Below, piece after piece: positions 60,199 through 64,000 of a stretch of DNA of 64,000 nucleotides. The position numbers and the translations under genes were made by a program. The stretch spans positions 9,783,807 to 9,847,806 of the forward strand of contig NC_037601.1 in NCBI RefSeq assembly GCF_003073045.1, given 5' to 3'. Source of the stretch: Pomacea canaliculata. Its lineage: Eukaryota > Mollusca > Gastropoda > Architaenioglossa > Ampullariidae. Within the stretch, counting starts at the first letter, position 1, and every line of letters begins with the position of its first letter. The notes below the pieces were generated by a model, which ran no database searches, was not told the DNA's origin, and saw only the letters and a list, made by a program, of their open reading frames with translations.

Positions 60199-62282
60199 TC
60201 AAAGCACGTACAAATTCTCGCAGGACTTGGAGATGGGGTACTTCCGGAAGAGTTTGTTGAGTAGCTGCTTGCTGCGCGAGTAGCACCCCGGGTCGTCAGG
60301 GTGACCGTGGCGCCCTTTACGCCGTCTGCTGGCGGACACCAGGCGCATCTGGGTGACGACACCCACCAGCAGCTCGTCCACGTTGTGGTTGAGGACTGCC
60401 GAGGTCTCGATGTACTTACAGTCGTATGTCGCCGCCACGCTCTTGGCCTCTAATGACAACAAAGGTCATCTTACACAATGTCAGTTCATTTGGCACATAC
60501 ATGTATATATATATACACGCACACACACACACACAGACATACACATCATCTCTCACAGACGTTTGTGAGTAACACAATGGCCGCTCATATTTGCACACAA
60601 GTTAAAGCCTGTATGAAGAAGTGAAACAAGGCTGTAGTCATTACAAGTATACACATGGAAGCAATCATTAAGAGAGAGGGAGATAATAAAAATGCATTCC
60701 AAGTGGTTATAATATTCAGGGTCTACCACCAGGGTTATCATCAGGACCTCAGGTCGCTGGAGGCTCACACCCTGGTTGTCGCTGGGGAGTGAGGCAGTCA
60801 TTCATTCGGGGGGAAACTAGAGGTGAACAAAACGTACGAGTGTGTGTGTGTGAAGGTGTATATTGATGACCTCAGCCATTACCTTCGGTAGAGACCTCAC
60901 GTGACCTGACCAGGTCACACTTGTTGGCCACGAGGATGACGGCGCGGTCCACGGCGCGCACTTTGCGGAGGTCATACAGGAGGTCAGTGGCGTGCGAGAA
61001 GGTGCTGCGGTGGTCGATGGCGAACAGGACGAGAAAACCGTCCGCCGTGTCATCGATGGCGCCCTGGGGCAGAAAATGAAAGACTTTATTATCAGACCTC
61101 ATTGAGCTACTGATCTCACCTCACAGGCCGAGCGTCTTAAGAGATGAAAGGCGTGCAACGACATCGGCGTACTCTGCTGCAACAGGATTTGTGAGAATAA
61201 CAGAAACACACACACACAGAATGTCGCTGTCACCATGTGTCTATACTATACTATACTATACTATACTACTATACTATACTAGCACCAGGACTCACCATGT
61301 ATCTATACAATACTAGCACTAGTACTCACCATGTCTATACTGCTAGCACCAGTACTCGCCATGTGTCTATACTATACTAACACCAGTACTCACCCTGTGT
61401 CTATACTATACTAACACCAGTACTCATCATGTGTCCATGCTATACTATGCTAGCACCAGTACTCACCATGTCTATACTATACTAGCACCAAGACTCACCA
61501 TGTGTCTATACCACACTAGCACCAGTACTCACCATGTCTATACTACACTAGCACCAGTACTCGGCATGTGTCTATACCACACTAGCACCAGTACTCGGCA
61601 TGTGTCTATACTATACTAACACTAGTACTCACCCTGTGTCTATACTACACTAGCACCAGTACTCACCATGTCTATACTACACTAGCACCAGTACTCGGCA
61701 TGTGTCTATACCACACTAGCACCAGTACTCACCATGTCTATACTACACTAGCACCAATACTCACCATGTCTATACTGCTAGCACCAGGACTCACAATGTG
61801 TCTATACTATATACTATCATCAACACTCACCATGTCTATACTACACTATCACCAGTACTCACCATGTCTATACTGCTAGCACCAGGACTCACCATGTGTC
61901 TACACTATACACTATACACTACACTAACACCAGTACTCCCCATGTCTATACTACACTATACACCAGTACTCACCATGTCTATACTGCTAGCACCAGGACT
62001 CACCATGTGTCTATACTATATACTATCATCAACACTCACCATGTCTATACTACACTATCACCAATACTCACCATGTCTATACTGCTAGCACCAGGACTCA
62101 CCATGTGTCTATACTATATACTATCATCAACACTCACCATGTCTATACTACACTATCACCAATACTCACCATGTCTATACTGCTAGCACCAGGACTCATC
62201 ATGTCGTCCATGGGGTCTATGACATTCACGCTGCTCTGCTCGCCATCAATTAGCACTGATATGCTCTTCTCTCTGTAGGAAT
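60199..62282 (-). CDS. RGK-family small GTPase (Rad/Gem/Rem-like), 3' exons
   Basis: RGK proteins are atypical Ras-type GTPases that inhibit voltage-gated calcium channels and act on the cytoskeleton. Three exons: 62170-62282, 60883-61063 and 60199-60449 (TGA), joined in phase, about 181 residues. Visible: VLIDGEQSSVNVIDPMDD in the G3 region, lacking the usual DxxG; FLVLFAIDHRSTF; the G4 motif in ILVANKCDL; VRSREVSTEEAKSVAATYDC; the G5 motif in YIETSAVLNHNVDELL; a basic tail; and the RGK C-terminal signature ISKSCENLYVL. The G1 P-loop and switch I exons are not seen and probably lie right of 64000. The donor of the first visible exon lies inside a minisatellite. Which RGK paralogue this is cannot be decided. 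Confidence 0.88.
61235..62200. repeat. ~32-bp minisatellite grown from an RGK splice donor
   Basis: About 25-30 units of ACTCACCATGTCTATACTAC plus ACTAGCACCAGT, with variants (GGCATGTGTCTATACC) and a higher-order repeat at about 61800-62190. The last unit overlaps the 3' end of the RGK exon. On the minus strand each unit reads GACATG|GTGAGT, a consensus 5' splice site. The left edge passes into ACTAT repeats at 61238-61280. Confidence 0.93.
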
Positions 62283-64000
62283 CTGCAACAGTAAGAGCGA
62301 CGAACTTTAGCTTAGGAAGGGAACGTGGACTGGTGGACTGAGACCCTGACAGTGATGCATACCCTGTTCAGACGCCGTTAACAAAGGCGGCTCATGAGAT
62401 AGCCCTGTAGTTTATAAACTAACGGTAATGAATTGCACGCATGAGACAGATTCCACTCAACACATTCTGACTGTTGGGTCGGTACCCCGTGCACTTGTCA
62501 GTGAAGACCACCGCATTACAAAGACCGCAGGGTCTCTAAGTGATGCTCACTATTATTTGATTCATGACCCTGACCATACAGCCAGACAGGCAACCAGCCA
62601 CGTGGACACATCAGACTGGAAGGCAGAAGTGGAAAAGCTGATGGCTTCAAGTTCAGGATGCGTGGTCCGTAAAGCCAGACACTTTCTCCATTGTCACACG
62701 ACCTTTGTCACACTAACTTATGATTACAGTAAGCTTGAGGACGAAATATTATCCTGCATTCCTTGTCTGTCTGCTGCTTTCTTAGTTTGTCTGTCCAGGA
62801 TACAAACAGTTGGAGCTGAGCGGTCCACGTTTGTGTTTAGGTCGCTGGTGTCAAGCAGAGGAACTGGGTGTCCTGTACAGTGTGTAGTGTAGAGTTGTAG
62901 AGTGTGTAGTGTAGCGTACCACCCCCCAGCGTCCACGGAGCACGCTCAAGGCCACTCACACAGCAGGCCAAACACGCTCAGTCACTCAGCCGGAGGCAGG
63001 ATGCGACTTACTTCTCGAACCCGTGCCCAAGCGAAGACCAAGACAAAGACGGAAAGAACGACACAAATACGAAGTTTAATCAAAAAAAAAAAAATAATAA
63101 TATATATACCCAAACACCCAAATACCTAATAAAACCAAGGAAAAGAAAATACCGATGCGAGTACTCACAAAAAAAACCCCGAACAAAACAAACCAACAAC
63201 CCGGTACTGCACCCCCGCAAAGAAAATAAAAAAACAAAGCGCAAACGCGCACAAATTGTAACACAGCAGTAAAAAAAAAAAACACCGCGCACCGCAGCAC
63301 AGTACAGTCAGTTAAACGTAGTTTCCCCTGAGTCTTTAATTCTTAACACAGAACAGGGGCTTGAGGCGCTTAGTACACAGTCTCAGGAGCTGTTCACAGT
63401 ACAGTTCCCTTTCTAAATGCAGGCGTAGAACCCGTAGACGCTGACGTCACACATGAAGAAGTGCAGAATGGTTGATTATATCTCAGACGAATGCTCGTCG
63501 AACAAAAGGGCGTGGAGACAGGACATAAGGCACGCACGCATAGCACGTATACACAGGAAGTACACAGTAAATACACACCAAGGGCGTGCACCCCGGACAT
63601 ACACAAAAAGCCCACACGGCTTATGCTAACGACCGACGGTCACCCCGAGAAGAAACGGAAGCACACTCCCGTAGACACTAGATGTCACAGCACAGACTCC
63701 AGCCGTCTTCTCAAAAAACTCTCCGCTCTACTCAGCGCCTTGGTAAAAAATCTCCCACCAGCAGCGACCAGCCCTCGAGCAGAGCTCACGTCTTGTCGCA
63801 AGACTGTGACGTCAGGTGCTGCTATAGACAACGGGCAAAAGCCTTGACCTCTTCCCGCGAACCGGACAAAAATAGCCTGAAAACAAACGTTGACCGTCGT
63901 CTGCTGTCAGCTACCTTTCCAATACAGGAGCGTCCCCCTGCGCTGAGAGAGATACAGACGTAGACGAAATCATGACACGCGACATGTAGTGTAGAGTGTG
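62283..64000. other. RGK intron or 5' region, no exon recognised
   Basis: On the minus strand this should be intron or upstream sequence of the RGK gene; no GxxxxGK(S/T) P-loop frame was found. It contains an A12 run and ATA repeats (63083-63108) and strikingly T-poor sequence (63109-63290). The plus-strand frame 62428-62892 has no family resemblance. Confidence 0.5.

Noticed and set aside
61431-62186. Open frames rich in Tyr, Thr and His in the right-hand region
   Set aside because: They are translations of the minisatellite.

Overview
The window looks like nuclear DNA of an invertebrate animal, most likely a mollusc, possibly a gastropod. That placement is inference. It rests on intron-rich genes with GT/AG junctions, several LINE types, tRNA-type SINEs, many hAT MITEs, and a secreted chitin-binding gene. 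I saw no retroviral, LTR or Polinton-like element.

Layout. 1-1178 is satellite DNA. A LINE tail and the last exon of an unidentified plus-strand gene follow (1892-2043). 2231-6700 is gene-poor, with a hAT MITE with 8-bp target duplications (4359-4724) and a SINE. A broken CR1/L2-like LINE fills about 6701-10465. A 5-6 kb unit is then present twice (copy A 10510-16525, copy B 18490-23650), with a hAT remnant exactly at the junction. Each copy holds a six-exon minus-strand gene for a secreted protein. Copy B is intact (389 aa); copy A carries frame-breaking indels.

25924-39648 (minus) is a complete gene for mitochondrial leucyl-tRNA synthetase (LARS2): 23 coding exons, 898 aa, HIGH and KMSKS motifs, and a degenerate editing site. 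One intron holds a 3.2-kb RTE-like LINE with a perfect 13-bp target duplication; the next holds an older LINE tail. A plus-strand gene at 44747-51183 encodes a 236-aa secreted protein with a chitin-binding type-2 domain and a transcobalamin-like (DUF4430) C-terminus. About 1 kb upstream lie four TGACGTCA sites at exact 37-bp spacing. Its first intron holds a LINE containing a SINE containing a MITE, plus a pogo-like MITE. At the right end, minus-strand exons of an RGK-family (Rad/Gem/Rem) small GTPase lie at 60199-62282; its P-loop exon is beyond the window or not found.

The most unusual theme is tandem duplication across splice sites. It occurs at the 5' splice sites of LARS2 exon 21, exon 2 of the chitin-binding gene and the first visible RGK exon, and at the 3' splice site of exon 4 in the duplicated secreted gene. 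In the RGK gene it has grown into a ~0.95-kb minisatellite whose units each carry a donor-like ATG|GTGAGT. Exon models were built by hand from reading frame and splice phase; no similarity search was run.
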